Origin: Bacillus rubiinfantis
GTDB taxonomy: Bacteria; Bacillota; Bacilli; Bacillales; Cytobacillaceae
Direction: 5' to 3'
NCBI GenBank assembly: GCA_000752035.1
Contig: CCFE01000025.1
Coordinates: forward strand, 192,654 to 210,078
Length of the DNA stretch: 17,425 nt
Positions 5,908 to 13,638 of the stretch are shown piece by piece. Within the stretch, counting starts at the first letter, position 1. Each line of letters starts with the position of its first letter. The position numbers and the translations under genes are program-made. Under the pieces are notes generated by a model, which did not search any database, was not told the DNA's origin, and saw only the letters and a list, made by a program, of their open reading frames with translations.

Positions 5908-7458
5908 ATGATTAAGTATCGAGAGATTCTTAGGCTTCACGGCCAGAACCTCAGTCAACGAAGCATTGCTTCGAGTTGTTCCTGTTCTCGGAACACGGTG
6001 TCGGAAGTTCTAAAGCGAGCAGCCGAGAAAGGAGTGGAGTGGCCTTTTGAAAGGGATTTAGATGATGTAAAGCTACAGGAAATTCTATTTCCTGAGAAGA
6101 AAAAATCCAATTCAAGACGGCAGCCAGATGTTGACCATATCCATAAAGAAATGGCTAAAAGTGGAGTAACTCTTTCACTTCTTTGGTATGAATACTGTGA
6201 AGAATGTAGGCAAAACAGAGAAATCCCATATAGTTACAGACAATTTTGCCGTTTTTACACTAATTATGCCACTACCACAAAAGCTACCATGCGAATTAAG
6301 AGAAAGCCTGGAGAAATTATGGAAGTTGACTGGTCTGGGCAAACAGCTACGATTAAGGACAATATCACCGGCCATAATGTCCCTGCCTATGTTTTTGTAG
6401 CAGTACTTCCATGTAGTCAATACGCCTATGTAGAAGCCTTTTTATCGATGGATATTGAAAGTTGGATTACAGCCCATATTCATGCATTTAATCATTTTGG
6501 AGGCATTACCAGGATGGTTGTACCTGATAATTTAAAAACAGGAGTAACCAAAGCCTCCGGAACGAATCCCATTATTAATCGGACCTATCATGAAATGGCT
6601 GAACATTATCAAACGGTTATCATGCCTGCTAGAATTCGACACCCAAAAGATAAGGCAAATGTCGAAGGAACCGTTGGAGTTATCTCAACTTGGATTATTG
6701 CCTCTCTCCGTAATCAACAGTTCTTTTCTATCACAGAACTTAATAAAGCGATTAAGGAGAAACTGGTAGAGTTCAATGAGAAACCTTTCCAAAAGAAAAG
6801 CGGAAGTAGGCTTTCGGCCTTTTTGGAGGAAGAAAAGTTTGCCCTCCTCCCATTACCTGCTTCCATGTACGAGTTAGCCAGTTGGAAAAAAGCAACTGTA
6901 CAATATGATTATCACATACTGATAGACAATATGTACTACTCCGTCCCCTATGAATATATTAAACATCAAGTAGACGTCCGCATAACAAAAAATATTATTG
7001 TATTTTTTAATAACTTTCGTATTGCTTCTCACATCAGACTTTATGGTAAAGAAGGTCAACTTTCCACCCTGCCCGAGCACATGCCCAATCATCATAAACA
7101 GTATCTTGATTTTAACAAGGAATATTTCTTTAATTGGTCCGAATCCGTTGGTTATCATACCCATTTGGCCGTAGGAGGAATCTTTATGTCCTACAAGGTT
7201 GAAAAGCAAGCAATTAAAGCCTGTATGACATTGACAAAATTAGCCGATAAGTATTCCCTAAGCCGTTTAGAATCAGCCTGTAAACGAGCTTTAGAGTATG
7301 CACAAAGACCAAATGTAAACATGATAAAAACCATTCTTCAAACCGGTCAGGATCGATACGAGGCTGATTCTGCCAGTCCGGAAAAAGCGGAAAAGAAACA
7401 GACAAATTCTCATGGCTTTACTCGGGGTGCAGAATATTATGGGGGGAAAAACAAATGA
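5908..7458 (+). CDS. istA: IS21-family transposase IstA, element B
   Basis: This is a 516-residue DDE transposase. It starts at the ATG at 5908 behind AGGAGG. An N-terminal HTH spans about residues 14-37 (NLSQRSIASSCSCSRNTVSEVL). The catalytic triad reads D141 (GEIMEVDWSGQ), D207 (RMVVPDNLKTG) and E253 (KANVEGTVG). Residues about 330-360 (YHILIDNMYYSVPYEYI) match the conserved post-catalytic Mu-transposase C-like beta domain of IstA. The stop overlaps the istB start as ATGA (7455-7458), so the two are translationally coupled. The gene is uninterrupted, but its partner istB is frameshifted, so the element needs IstB from elsewhere or is dead. It is only distantly related to the IstA proteins of elements A and C. 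Confidence 0.93.
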   Translation: MIKYREILRLHGQNLSQRSIASSCSCSRNTVSEVLKRAAEKGVEWPFERDLDDVKLQEILFPEKKKSNSRRQPDVDHIHKEMAKSGVTLSLLWYEYCEECRQNREIPYSYRQFCRFYTNYATTTKATMRIKRKPGEIMEVDWSGQTATIKDNITGHNVPAYVFVAVLPCSQYAYVEAFLSMDIESWITAHIHAFNHFGGITRMVVPDNLKTGVTKASGTNPIINRTYHEMAEHYQTVIMPARIRHPKDKANVEGTVGVISTWIIASLRNQQFFSITELNKAIKEKLVEFNEKPFQKKSGSRLSAFLEEEKFALLPLPASMYELASWKKATVQYDYHILIDNMYYSVPYEYIKHQVDVRITKNIIVFFNNFRIASHIRLYGKEGQLSTLPEHMPNHHKQYLDFNKEYFFNWSESVGYHTHLAVGGIFMSYKVEKQAIKACMTLTKLADKYSLSRLESACKRALEYAQRPNVNMIKTILQTGQDRYEADSASPEKAEKKQTNSHGFTRGAEYYGGKNK

Positions 7459-8199
7459 CCACTGAAAGTTGTACACTAACCAAATTACATGATATGCGTT
7501 TAAACGCAATGGCAGACCTTTTTAATGAACAGTTACACAATACAAAATATAATGATTTATCCTTTGAAGACAGATTTAATTTATTAGTTGATGGAGAATG
7601 GGCCCGTAGAAAAAATAATAGCTAGAACGATTAATCCACAATGCCGATTTCCGTTATAACAATGCCTGTATCGAAGATATTGAATACCATCCCGACATAA
7701 AGCTGGATAAAGCTCAAATACTAAGATTAGCCTCTGGGAACTACATACAAGAAAAGCATAATATCATCATTAAAGGAGCTTCAGGTAATGGGAAGTCTTA
7801 TCTTGCATGTGCTTTCGCTGTAGCAGCTTGTAGACAATTTTATACAGTTAAATATGTCAGGCTTCCTGATTTATTTGATGAATTAGCGCTTGCCAGGGGT
7901 GAGGGCATCTATCAGAAAGTGATGAAAACCTATAGGAAAGTCAATCTATTATTTTGGATGAATGGCTTTTGACTTCGTTGACCGAGAGCGAAGCTCGCGA
8001 TTTCCTAGAAATAGTAGAGGCACGTCACCAAGTGGCATCCACTATCTTCTGTTCACAATTCGAGACACAAGGATGGTATGAAAAGATAGGAGAAGACACT
8101 TTAGCAGATGCCATTTTAGATCGTATTATCCATGACTCCTACAACATATTAATTGATGGAGAAATGTCAATGAAAGAAAGGCATGGGATAAAGTATTAG
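7455..8199 (+). pseudogene. istB: IS21 helper ATPase IstB of element B, two frameshifts
   Basis: IstB is an AAA+ ATPase that assembles on DNA and recruits IstA. Three frames carry one continuous protein: MTTESCTLTKLHDMRLNAM to about 7619; then LERLIHNADF through the Walker A motif GASGNGKSY and RLPDLFDELA to about 7951; then LDEWLLTSLTESEARDF to the stop at 8199. Each switch equals loss of one base (near 7620, where AGCTAG creates a stop, and near 7951, within the Walker B motif ...NLL/LDEW). The full product would be about 248 residues, normal for IstB. Sequencing error in two separate short runs is possible but less likely than decay. Confidence 0.9.
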
Positions 8200-8212
8200 A
8201 ATACTAGGAGTT

Positions 8213-8238
8213 ACAGAGCCATATTCATATGGCTCTGT
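8213..8238. repeat. 26-bp palindrome in the right end of element B
   Basis: ACAGAGCCATAT and ATATGGCTCTGT flank a 2-nt centre (TC), making a perfect 12-bp inverted repeat 13 bp after the istB stop. It contains two head-to-head copies of the element's GAGCCA repeat, so it may be a double transposase-binding site. It may also fold as an mRNA 3' hairpin for istB, although no T tract follows. Confidence 0.75.
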
Positions 8239-8393
8239 ACTTACGTCCCCCAACCTCCATAACTACTATCCTCCAAATACTTCCTCCATTCCGATATAAA
8301 TATGGCTCATTACCTGACACTACTGTCCCCCAAACATGGCACTAGTGGCTCAAAATTATGACATACATGGCTCTTTTTTGATGGCAATAATCA

Positions 8394-8397
8394 CAGC
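8394..8397. repeat. Target-site duplication of element B, right copy (CAGC)
   Basis: This matches CAGC at 5756-5759. The base after it (8398) completes the interrupted Leu codon of element A's istA. Confidence 0.88.
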
Positions 8398-8561
8398 TAT
8401 ACACGGTGGACAGCGTCAAGCATTATCTATATCTGATGACACAGCCGGAAACAACTAAGCCCTCGCCCATTAAATACGAAATGGAGCAATCTGTCGCTGT
8501 CAAGGCACCCACATTTAGCCCGTATGATCAGCTATTGCAGAAAGGAAGATATGTACACTGA
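8398..8561 (+). pseudogene. istA: IstA of element A, displaced 3' part
   Basis: Joined to C5759, this segment reads Leu-Tyr-Thr-Val-Asp-Ser-Val-Lys-His-Tyr, then LYLMTQPETTKPSPIKYEM, ending ...SPYDQLLQKGRYVH and TGA at 8559-8561. This is the typical C-terminal tail of IstA (the VDSVKHYL and YDQLL motifs), giving a restored length of about 502 residues. It has no start of its own and is severed by element B. Confidence 0.9.
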
Positions 8562-8578
8562 ATACACACCGTTATCAA

Positions 8579-9301
8579 ATGGATGAATATCTGAAAAGGC
8601 TCCGACTACCTGCCATACGTGAACAGGTTGATGCTTATTTGCGCGAAGCGAATGAACAACAAATCACTTATGAAGAATTCCTATTTCACTTATTATCGAT
8701 TGAAGTGGCTGAACGAGAAATCAAAAAGAAAGAATCAGCCAGGAAAAAGGCCCAATTCCCAGTACATAAGGACCTCCTTTCTTTCCAATTTGAGGAGGCC
8801 CCACATGTGCCAAAAAGGCGAATTCTGGACATCTTTCAAGGTGAATATATTCAGCAAAAAAGGAATGTCATTTTTATCGGAAACTCCGGAACCGGAAAGT
8901 CGCATTTATCAATAGCGCTAGGGGAAGAGGCAATCAATCAGGGCTATAACGTCAGGTATTATACAGCCGCCCGCTTATCGAATGAACTGATGGAAGCACA
9001 AGACGAGAAAAGGCTTCTTCAGCTGGAGAAGCAATGGTTGGCTGCAGATGTCACGGTTGTCGATGAACTTGGCTATATCCCCTACCACCAGCGAGCAGCT
9101 GAATTATTATTTCAATTTTTCTCTACTCGCTACGAAAGAGGAAGCATGATCATCACAAGCAATCGCGAGTTTAGCCGATGGGTAGAAGTTTTTCACGACG
9201 AACAGATGACCGCCGCCTTGTTGGATCGAGTGACCCACAAGGCCCATATCATCCCCATGAATGGAGAGAGCTATCGTCTTAAAGAGACGTATTCGAAATA
9301 A
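8579..9301 (+). CDS. istB: IS21 helper ATPase IstB, element A
   Basis: This 240-residue AAA+ ATPase assists IstA in target capture. Residues 1-60 form the N-terminal helical IstB domain (LKRLRLPAIREQVDAYL). Walker A is GNSGTGKSH at 101-109, Walker B is VTVVDELGY at about 158-166, followed by MIITSNREFSRW (sensor 1) and the C-terminal MTAALLDRVTHKAHII motif. All conserved parts are present. The true start may be CTG at 8558, overlapping the istA stop as CTGA and 11 nt after AAAGGAAG, which would add Met-Asn-Thr-His-Arg-Tyr-Gln; the ATG at 8579 has no good ribosome binding site. Coupling to istA was broken when element B inserted, so expression may be low. Confidence 0.92.
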   Translation: MDEYLKRLRLPAIREQVDAYLREANEQQITYEEFLFHLLSIEVAEREIKKKESARKKAQFPVHKDLLSFQFEEAPHVPKRRILDIFQGEYIQQKRNVIFIGNSGTGKSHLSIALGEEAINQGYNVRYYTAARLSNELMEAQDEKRLLQLEKQWLAADVTVVDELGYIPYHQRAAELLFQFFSTRYERGSMIITSNREFSRWVEVFHDEQMTAALLDRVTHKAHIIPMNGESYRLKETYSK

Positions 9302-9360
9302 CAAGAGGGTGGTCAACTTTTACATGAGCGACATGGTCAACTTTTGTGTTGACATTTACA

Positions 9361-9367
9361 CAGTAGC
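9361..9367. repeat. Target-site duplication of IS21 element A, right copy (CAGTAGC)
   Basis: This is the identical partner of 4282-4288, directly after the right terminus TTTACA. Confidence 0.9.
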
Positions 9368-9472
9368 AAAAGAATGAAGTAATTCTGGATATACAGTTGA
9401 TATTAATCTCGTATTATAAACATAACTACAAAACTAAACATGTTTACATAGTAGAATAACGGGAAATGAAAC

Positions 9473-9495
9473 AGCACTTACTATAAAAAAGTGCT
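9473..9495 (-). terminator. Weak candidate terminator downstream of the HEPN-like gene
   Basis: AGCACTT (9473-9479) and AAGTGCT (9489-9495) pair around a 9-nt A+T loop about 65 bp after the stop at 9560. On the minus strand it is followed by GTTTCATTTCC, a poor T tract. It could end the tnsC-tnsD-HEPN transcript, but confidence is low. Confidence 0.3.
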
Positions 9496-9559
9496 ATTAG
9501 TTTCCGAAAATCAACAAACCAACTCCCTCGATTTCATTTTATATTGCATTATTGCCCTA

Positions 9560-10633
9560 TCATTTATTTAAATTAATGATACTGTTGATAGCTCTTATTA
9601 ATTGCTCCTCATTAAACTCAGTTCCATAGCATTTCTTTTCCTTTTCGTGAATCTCCCAAAACTTATCAATCTCTAATTCAAAGTTTTCATGTTCAACTGG
9701 CTTATGATAAATATAAAAGTATCTCGGCTTTTTAATATCTACGTCTTTCTTTGAATGGTCGATTATAAAGAAGATTGGACCCGAACTTGCTCCACCAGTA
9801 AAAAGTGTGGCGTTTAGTCGAGGAATATTCATTGAACTGACATCCATGCTACAGTCCTCATTTTCCTTATTCAAAGAAAATGATATGGTTGATGAATGTG
9901 AATATTCCCCTAAATCTACTTTATATGAATATCCTTCAGATGAAAGAGCATCAATAAATTCTTTCTTTTCCTGAAGTTCATCAAACAAATAATTGATTTC
10001 TTCAAATTCATCAGCATAAAAAATAGCCCATGCTTCTTTTTCTTCAATCTCTGCTATTTCCATTACATCTAATAAATCATCATAAAATATATCAAAAGGA
10101 TGCCTTTGATGTTTTGTCGGCTTAAATTCTTCATAGAAAAAGGTAGATATAAACTCTAATGAATTATTAATTACTGATAAAATCTCATGAAAGTCAATTG
10201 ACTTATCTATTCCAAAATGAGTTACCTTATTTCTTAAGTAACCCATGGTCTCTAAAGTTTTATATTCACTTTCAGAAATATCAAAGATACTTCTAAGCCT
10301 TTTAATACAATCAATATAATCAATAGTAATAATATTGATTTGGTCAGATATAGCATACCAATCCATAGGTATATCTCTTTCATTCTCTCTTTTATGTTTT
10401 AATAGGTTTAAAAGCAGTGAATTGGATAAATCTTTATATATTAGTAATTCATTTTGATTACTTAATACTTTTTTACTAAATAACTCCAAACAGTTATGAA
10501 TACAGATAACCGCCATTTTTAAATAACCTGGATTAGATGAATTATATTTGTCCTCAAGTAACAAATACTTATTATAATGTTCTATACCAAATTTTAAGGA
10601 GTCAATCCCGTTATCCAATAATTCAAGTCTCAT
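9560..10633 (-). CDS. HEPN-motif protein downstream of tnsD (candidate cargo/defence gene)
   Basis: This 357-residue protein has an all-alpha first half. Two features suggest a HEPN domain: a first helix pair rich in AVICIHNCLELFSKKVL (about residues 41-57), and R134-N-K-V-T-H139, the R-x4-H motif that forms the active site of HEPN ribonucleases and is preceded by YL as usual. The second half (about 170-357) is acidic and then beta-rich (RYFYIYHKPV), with no motif I recognise. The ATG follows AAGGTGG by 10 nt and lies only 23 bp after the tnsD stop, so the gene is read from the tns operon. It is not TnsE (different length and content). HEPN proteins are frequent in phage-defence and toxin systems, so a defence cargo role is an inference. 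Confidence 0.6.
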   Translation of the reverse strand: MRLELLDNGIDSLKFGIEHYNKYLLLEDKYNSSNPGYLKMAVICIHNCLELFSKKVLSNQNELLIYKDLSNSLLLNLLKHKRENERDIPMDWYAISDQINIITIDYIDCIKRLRSIFDISESEYKTLETMGYLRNKVTHFGIDKSIDFHEILSVINNSLEFISTFFYEEFKPTKHQRHPFDIFYDDLLDVMEIAEIEEKEAWAIFYADEFEEINYLFDELQEKKEFIDALSSEGYSYKVDLGEYSHSSTISFSLNKENEDCSMDVSSMNIPRLNATLFTGGASSGPIFFIIDHSKKDVDIKKPRYFYIYHKPVEHENFELEIDKFWEIHEKEKKCYGTEFNEEQLIRAINSIINLNK

Positions 10634-10656
10634 TATTCAAATTCCACCTTTTAACA

Positions 10657-12180
10657 TTAATAATCTGTATTATCGTATTTATCTAATATCCTTTTTATCT
10701 CTAATTTTATTTCCATATTCGAACCACCAAATCCTGCTTTTAGCTGAACTTTATAAACCGTCAATCTATCCCCAGCCTCAATCAATTCTTCTATCGCCCA
10801 TTTAATCTTTCTTGCACGATAATCTTCAATTTTTTCAGTTGTTTCTTTGATGTACCGCCAAGTTTTCACAAGTTTTTTATTGTTAAACCATCTTTTAGCT
10901 CCAATTTCTTTCCTTATATTGTTCGGGAGAATTCTAATAGGCTTTCCTTCTTTCCGATAAAGTTCTTTCACAGCCTCTTTTGCAAGTATCAAACATTCTA
11001 AATCACGTTTCTCCCAATCTACTGATTTAGCCCTTCCCTTCCGTATATTATTCTTTGGAGTGACACTATCATACCAATCCTTGTCGTTCATATAAATCCA
11101 AGTGTGTAGCCCTTTTCCTATCTGTTTTAACTCGCTCCGATTTGCATTAGGGTTATCTTCTATTAATTTCAACCATTCTTTTCTTCTTTCTTGGATTGAA
11201 TAAATAGGAGTACGTTCCCTTATTATCGTTTGTTTCCCAACAACTTTCTCAATTTTAAATAGTTCTTGAGCATTAACATTCAAAAATTGAAAAAAAAGCA
11301 GATGCCTTAATGGGCTTCTATTCTTGTTGTTATTTCTAACAAAGACCCTTAACCAATTAGCTTCCTGTTCAATATCTACACTACTTTGCATAATTTCTAA
11401 ATAATCTTTTGGATAAAAACGCAAAAACTCCTCTACAAGCCTTTCCATATATAAATTTCCTGCACTTGATGCCAAACCCCTTTCCCGCAATTTATCAATA
11501 TAAAACTTTATGATAAACGACAGGTTTCTTCTTTTCTGATTATCAAAAATTATATATGAAGCATTTTCCATGTACTTTAAATTGAGAGTTCTAAAATATT
11601 CTGGGTATTCGTCTGCAATTATTTCTTCATTGCAAGTATCTTCATCCGCACACAAATAATCATTTCGACAATCTGTTATTAATACATTGCTATCTTTATA
11701 AAGAAAATGATGTTCTGGACAATACATTGCACCAGGAACTTGAGGGAGTCTTCTCCAATAACTCTCTCCTTTTTCCATATCCAATTTAAAGCATAATGGG
11801 CAGTATCTCAAATAACTATTGGTTTTTACTTTGCTACCAGCCATCCCAACCAAGTTTTCAATACTTTTACCGTTTCCATTTGCCATTGCATTGAGTACAG
11901 CATCAGACTTCTCACTCGACATAAAAGCAGTAAAAAAAGGGTACATAGTGTGGTTTAGAATGATTTCTTCTGCAGAAAGCCTGGATGTCGGTGGAAGATT
12001 TGAAATGAATGTATTTAAGTTTTGCGGAAACAAAACTGATTTTCTGCCCATTCTTTTATAAATTTGGAATAAATCCATCTCTAATGCACGTTTGCTAACC
12101 ATTCCACAAATTCTCTGATACCTTGCTATGACTGATACAAACAATTCATCTTCATACATCAATGGCCAGAAGTTCATCAT
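10657..12180 (-). CDS. tnsD: Tn7-like target selector TnsD (TniQ family)
   Basis: TnsD/TniQ proteins bind a specific attachment site and direct Tn7-like transposition there through TnsC. This 507-residue product matches the length of Tn7 TnsD. The N-terminus has the TniQ opening (FWPLMYEDELFVSVIARYQR). A CCCH zinc-binding motif is visible as C127-x2-C130 (RYCPLC) and C154-x2-H157 (AMYCPEHH), with the diagnostic WRRLPQVPGA in between. The C-terminal half (about 300-500) is basic and holds repeated helical blocks with W residues (DWYDSV, KRWFNNKKL, VKTWRYIKE), likely the DNA-binding region that recognises the target. The ATG lies directly after the tnsC-frame stop, with GGAGAAGG just upstream. 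No attachment site is recognisable here. Confidence 0.88.
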   Translation of the reverse strand: MMNFWPLMYEDELFVSVIARYQRICGMVSKRALEMDLFQIYKRMGRKSVLFPQNLNTFISNLPPTSRLSAEEIILNHTMYPFFTAFMSSEKSDAVLNAMANGNGKSIENLVGMAGSKVKTNSYLRYCPLCFKLDMEKGESYWRRLPQVPGAMYCPEHHFLYKDSNVLITDCRNDYLCADEDTCNEEIIADEYPEYFRTLNLKYMENASYIIFDNQKRRNLSFIIKFYIDKLRERGLASSAGNLYMERLVEEFLRFYPKDYLEIMQSSVDIEQEANWLRVFVRNNNKNRSPLRHLLFFQFLNVNAQELFKIEKVVGKQTIIRERTPIYSIQERRKEWLKLIEDNPNANRSELKQIGKGLHTWIYMNDKDWYDSVTPKNNIRKGRAKSVDWEKRDLECLILAKEAVKELYRKEGKPIRILPNNIRKEIGAKRWFNNKKLVKTWRYIKETTEKIEDYRARKIKWAIEELIEAGDRLTVYKVQLKAGFGGSNMEIKLEIKRILDKYDNTDY

Positions 12181-12181
12181 T

Positions 12182-12607
12182 TTAACTGCCTTCTCCTTGC
12201 CAAAAACTCATATTATCTATGTAATCATTCTCCACCAATAGTTGATAAATGGATTTTTCATTTTGATTTGCTTCTTTCATAAGTCTCCTAAAATCATCTT
12301 TTGCAAAATCTGATACTTTTTTGGCTTTTAATTCTGTTGAAACTGTAGTTGATTTCGGAATTTCTTTTGTATCCTGTTGTACCTTGCTGTTTTTCTCTAA
12401 AGTTGATTTTTCTTTCTTCGGAACAGAATCATAGGTAAGTTCCATCTTTCTTAAATCTTCATACAGAGCAATTTTATAAGGATTTCCCGACCTTATTGCC
12501 TCCAGCATCGGTTTCATTAATTTAAAATGCTCCTTTGCTACCCTCTTAACCATATTTACTGTAAATTCTTCTCTTCCAGTAATAATAGAATATTTCTGGG
12601 TATTCAC
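12182..12607 (-). pseudogene. tnsC: C-terminal part of TnsC, in a shifted frame
   Basis: This 141-residue frame opens with GTG overlapping the TGA of the preceding tnsC piece (GTGA). Its content continues TnsC rather than starting a new family: IITGREEFTVNMVKRVAKEH and LMKPMLEAIRSGNPYKIALY parallel the Tn7 TnsC segment after the AAA+ core (an '...R...VHPMLEALRSG...IARY' block). Adding one base near 12615 (GTTAGT to GTTAAGT) gives a continuous DLIVKLFVNTQKYS join. The rest is a charged, lysine-rich linker (about 46-95) and a short conserved tail. The simplest reading is one frameshifted gene. Expression as a separate polypeptide by coupling at GTGA cannot be excluded. Confidence 0.75.
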
Positions 12608-13530
12608 AAATAACTAACAATTAAATCAGAAATTCCTTGTGTCTCTTCATAGAACACTGTTACCATTTCTTCTGTTAATGGAACAACTTTGCGATTCCAC
12701 TGATATTTCCATATTGATTCTAAGAAAAACCGAAACTCTTTATTATTATCCATATTATTCCATATAATTTCCCCGTTGCCTGATACCCTTCTTGAAATTC
12801 TGAATTCTTGCTGAAATATTGTATATGAAGCTGGTGTGCCAATAAAAAGAACAGGTACACCGAACGAATTCATGAGTGTTACAAAGTAGTTCATCATCTG
12901 CTGGATTCCTCTGTTCTGCAAATGCTGAATTTCGTCAATAATAGGCATACCTAAACCAACGTTATTAGCAACCTGTCCCATTAACGGGAGCATAGCATCA
13001 ACGGAAAGGTTTCTTGAAATGTACTTCTTGAAATTGTTAGAATTTAGCAATTCATCAATTTTCATAAAAAATTGCAAGGTTAGTGATTTCAAGCTCGATG
13101 AATGTGGAGTCTGCAAAGTTAAATGCGATAATTGAATTTGGTTAAAATGCTGACCTTTATAATGGTTATGAACAATAACTTGTGGTATCTGGCTAAGTAT
13201 GCGGTTGACTGTGGATGATTTACCCATACCTGAATACCCTATTAAAGTAGCACAACTGGCAGTCGTTCTAAAATTTATTCTTGTATTTATATCAAATGAG
13301 CGATTGATTATTTGTTTTCCTGTCTGATTGAGATAGTTCTTGTAATCTCTATCGTATGGATTTCGAGCAATATAGCCTTGATAAATTAAAGAAAAGACTG
13401 TATTCCAGATGTCAATATGAATAGGTAGTGGCTGGAAGAGTTTGTATAGTCTGTATATCATGTGAAGCCGATAAGAACTATCCAATTCTCTTTCTTCTTC
13501 ATTAAAAGATATGGGCATCATCAAATTCTT
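12604..13530 (-). pseudogene. tnsC: TnsC, Tn7-like AAA+ transposition regulator (truncated, frameshifted)
   Basis: TnsC is the ATPase that links the target selector TnsD to the TnsAB transposase. After the IS21-C boundary the frame reads KNLMMPISFNEEERELDSSY, then LYKLFQPLPIHI and GYIARNP, as in TnsC proteins. Walker A is GYSGMGKSS, Walker B is GMPIIDEIQHL, the sensor region is VPVLFIGTPASY, and an arginine-rich RISRRVSGNGEIIW follows. The 5' end is cut by IS21 element C; the open frame extends to 13611 only because it reads into that element. The 3' end stops early at 12604 after QGISDLIVSYL through an apparent one-base loss. The ATPase core is complete, yet a functional full-length TnsC cannot be made from this arrangement. 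Confidence 0.88.
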
Positions 13531-13599
13531 TGTATATGGTAACTTAAAAGTGAGCCACCATATTAATTGAAAATTGAGCCACTTTTGATAGACAATTAA

Positions 13600-13618
13600 C
13601 CCTAATGTCATATTAGGG
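13600..13618 (+). promoter_or_regulatory. Hairpin in the leader of istA, element C
   Basis: CCCTAAT (13600-13606) and ATTAGGG (13612-13618) form a perfect 7-bp stem with loop GTCAT, ending 7 nt before the AGGAG ribosome binding site. It may limit translation from read-through RNA, but unlike the element B hairpin it does not directly cover the binding site. Confidence 0.5.
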
Positions 13619-13638
13619 GGATATCAGGAGTGATCACG

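Larger units (their letters stand above)
5760..8393 (+). mobile_element. IS21-family element B, nested inside istA of element A
   Basis: The ends, read outside-in, are TGAATAAAGACATGAAAA (left) and TGATTATTGCCATCAAAA (right), related imperfect inverted repeats with TG...CA termini and a 4-bp CAGC duplication. Subterminal GAGCCA copies lie at 5801, 5823 and 5844; inverted copies (TGGCTC) begin at 8230, 8303, 8346 and 8368. It holds an intact istA and a frameshifted istB, total 2634 bp. The 194 bp after istB contain only these repeats, a palindrome at 8213-8238 and a duplicated GTCCCCCAA (8245 and 8325). Confidence 0.92.
4289..9360 (+). mobile_element. IS21-family element A, interrupted by nested element B
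   Basis: The ends read TGTAAA...TTTACA and are flanked by CAGTAGC duplications. Subterminal repeats of (A)AAAGTTGACCA(C) lie at 4304-4316 and 4338-4350 on the left, and inverted at 9309-9321 and 9334-9345 on the right; these are the usual multiple transposase-binding sites. Contents are istA (split) and istB. Subtracting element B and its duplicated 4 bp gives about 2.43 kb, a normal IS21 size. The coding part looks richer in G+C than elements B and C, suggesting a different donor. Confidence 0.92.

Noticed and set aside
9473..9495. Possible transposon end or attachment site of the Tn7-like element in 9361-9559
   Set aside because: I found no TGT/ACA terminus with repeated binding sites, only one small hairpin. 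The end of the element cannot be placed from this window.
9560..10633. TnsE, expected after tnsD in Tn7
   Set aside because: The length (357 against about 538 residues), the helical HEPN-like first half and the lack of any similarity I can recognise argue against it.
13531..13611. Extra N-terminal residues of tnsC reading from ATG at 13611
   Set aside because: These codons are the left end of IS21 element C (terminal repeats read backwards), not native TnsC.
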